A model generated the notes under the pieces. It searched no databases. It was given only the letters and a program-made list of their open reading frames with translations, and was not told where the DNA came from. Positions 63,062 to 64,000 of a DNA stretch of 64,000 bases are shown here, in pieces. The position numbers and the translations under genes are program-made. Location of the stretch: NCBI RefSeq assembly GCF_900120295.1, contig NZ_LT635470.1, positions 744,001 through 808,000 of the forward strand, in the 5' to 3' direction. Numbering within the stretch: position 1 is the first letter of the stretch; each line of letters opens with the position of its first letter. Origin of the DNA: Blautia sp. Marseille-P3201T. Its GTDB lineage: Bacteria; Bacillota; Clostridia; Lachnospirales; Lachnospiraceae.

Positions 63062-63577
63062 TAGTTTTTCAAAGAAATTTTCAAAATTAACAGCTTGATA
63101 AATTCTAATTTATCATTTTCTTTCAGTATATCATAATTATAATCTTTCCACAAAACAAAAAATTTTAATTCCTACGGATTTTTCTACAAAGCATATAACC
63201 ACATATTATTACACTTCATCAAAAAAACTTTCTAACCCTATATTGAAAAATCGTAACTGAATATCCGACATTCTATCCATCAATAGTTTCTCTTTAACAA
63301 ATATCATCTTAGTACGGTATCCTGTTCCATCTGGTGTAAGTTTTACTACACTTATTATAACTTCAAAAGCAAACGCCCAAACTGCTTTCTTATTAAAAAA
63401 ACTTAGAAGAGACATTCTCCTCTAAGCCTTTATACTTTATCATAGAATACTTTTTACTTTTATATTTCCTCATGGTCACGATGCTTTTTTCGCTTAAATC
63501 CTACCTTTTGAACACAGGATATTACATGTAAAGATTTTACCCCACTAAAGACTCTTACCTCACCTCATAAACTATAA
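63062..63577. other. AT-rich gap with at most a small open frame
   Basis: An open frame of 68 codons lies at 63209-63415 (minus; GAGGAGA abuts the ATG, spacing poor) reading 'AVWAFAFEVIISVVKLTPDG' and ending 'LESFFDEV'. It looks like a fragment or a chance frame. The rest of the gap is AT-rich with no feature that I recognise. Confidence 0.3.
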
Positions 63578-64000
63578 TGGTCTCATAAATTAAGACACTT
63601 TTTCGGACATTTTTTAATGAATCTGATATACTAAATTCAGTATGAAAGAGAGGATTCATAATTATGTCCAGACAAAGAAGAAACTTTAGTGCCAAATTTA
63701 AATCAGACCTAGTAATTGAGCTACTTAAGGGTGAAAAAGATCTCAACACCCTGGCAACTGAAAATAATATCCAACCAAACCTGCTTCGCAATTGGAAGAA
63801 AGAATTTCTGAATAATGCTTCGGCTGTATTTGATGACAAGCGTGAAGAAAATCTCAAAGAAAAGCTTGCCGAAGAACGCAAAGAGAAAGCAGAGTATGCG
63901 AAAAAGGTTGGTCAGTTAACAATGCAGGTTGACTGGCTCAAAAAAAAATCTGAAGAAATTTGTGGACCAGACTACGAGAGTAAATTTAGTCCGAAACCTT
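63578..64000 (+). mobile_element. IS3-family insertion sequence, left end (runs off window)
   Basis: A candidate left inverted repeat starts TGGTCTCATAAATTAAGACA at 63578, in the pattern of IS3-type ends, followed by a short leader and the orfA frame. The rest, including orfB and the right end, is outside the window. The target duplication cannot be checked. Confidence 0.7.
63664..64000 (+). CDS. IS3-family transposase OrfA (partial)
   Basis: 112 codons to the window edge: 'MSRQRRNFSAKFKSDLVIELLKGEKDLNTLATENNIQPNLLRNWKKEFLNNASAVFD', the helix-turn-helix of IS3-type OrfA, then a leucine-zipper-like coiled coil 'EKLAEERKEKAEYAKKVGQLTMQVDWLKKKSEE'. AAAGAGAGGATTCATAATT precedes the ATG. OrfB (DDE integrase) should follow by programmed frameshift beyond the edge. 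Confidence 0.9.
   Translation, partial: MSRQRRNFSAKFKSDLVIELLKGEKDLNTLATENNIQPNLLRNWKKEFLNNASAVFDDKREENLKEKLAEERKEKAEYAKKVGQLTMQVDWLKKKSEEICGPDYESKFSPKP

Overview
The window is AT-rich Firmicutes chromosome, most likely Lachnospiraceae (Blautia-like). The basis is the mix of genes: two T-box leaders, a Firmicutes-type 6S RNA, SleB- and SpoIID-type spore/cell-wall genes, ATP-dependent PEP carboxykinase, a long-form leuA, an F-type ATP synthase operon, and a Tn916-like integrase with a MobQ-type relaxase. The genus is inferred from family knowledge, not from a search.

Layout. 1-5.3 kb is accessory DNA full of small genes and broken genes: an AAA ATPase running off the left edge, a DUF3791/DUF3990 operon with a doubly frameshifted middle gene, a MerR regulator, TfoX-like and GNAT proteins, a FlaR-like kinase with its P-loop out of frame, and a GNAT gene with an in-frame TGA. 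5.6-7.8 kb holds an AbrB-like/Uma2 pair and several small membrane proteins. 7.9-35 kb is core metabolism and translation: leuS with its T-box, an EF-G-like GTPase, tyrA-aroA, pckA, queA, pheST with its T-box, SpoIID-like, galM, 6S RNA, an HD hydrolase, thrC, SleB-like and leuA. 33.9-35.9 kb is a YtrA-type GntR/ABC operon whose ATPase is frameshifted. 36-37.6 kb is a small islet: an XRE regulator, a PBECR-like nuclease, an unassigned structured RNA with a near-consensus promoter, and tRNA-Pro(GGG). 37.7-43.7 kb carries a phospholipase-D-like protein, leuCD, a LysR regulator and ilvN-ilvC. 43.8-50 kb is the complete atpBEFHAGDC operon. 50.4-52.9 kb holds a TrxB-like/thioredoxin pair, a Crp/Fnr regulator and a low-molecular-weight tyrosine phosphatase.

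53-59.2 kb is an integrative mobilisable element on the minus strand (ssb, a DUF3847-like gene, MobA/MobL relaxase, TOPRIM/RepA-like primase-helicase, xis, int). It is followed by a MarR / radical-SAM pair / GNAT module (59.5-62.2 kb), a second MerR (TipAS-type) gene and the start of an IS3-family element at the right edge.

Coordination. The leucine/isoleucine/valine genes seem to share a LysR-type site: the same 19-bp pattern lies upstream of both leuC/lysR and ilvN. Both aminoacyl-tRNA synthetase operons use T-boxes with readable Leu (CTC) and Phe (TTC) specifiers, and their promoters sit on the stop codons of the upstream genes. Both MerR genes have the 19-bp-spacer promoter typical of autoregulated MerR proteins. 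Best candidates for undescribed biology are the XRE/PBECR/structured-RNA islet, the radical-SAM pair module with its palindromic operator, and a recurrent motif resembling ATTTCATAGGAAATT just after several terminators. All calls come from reading the sequence; no search or folding program was run.
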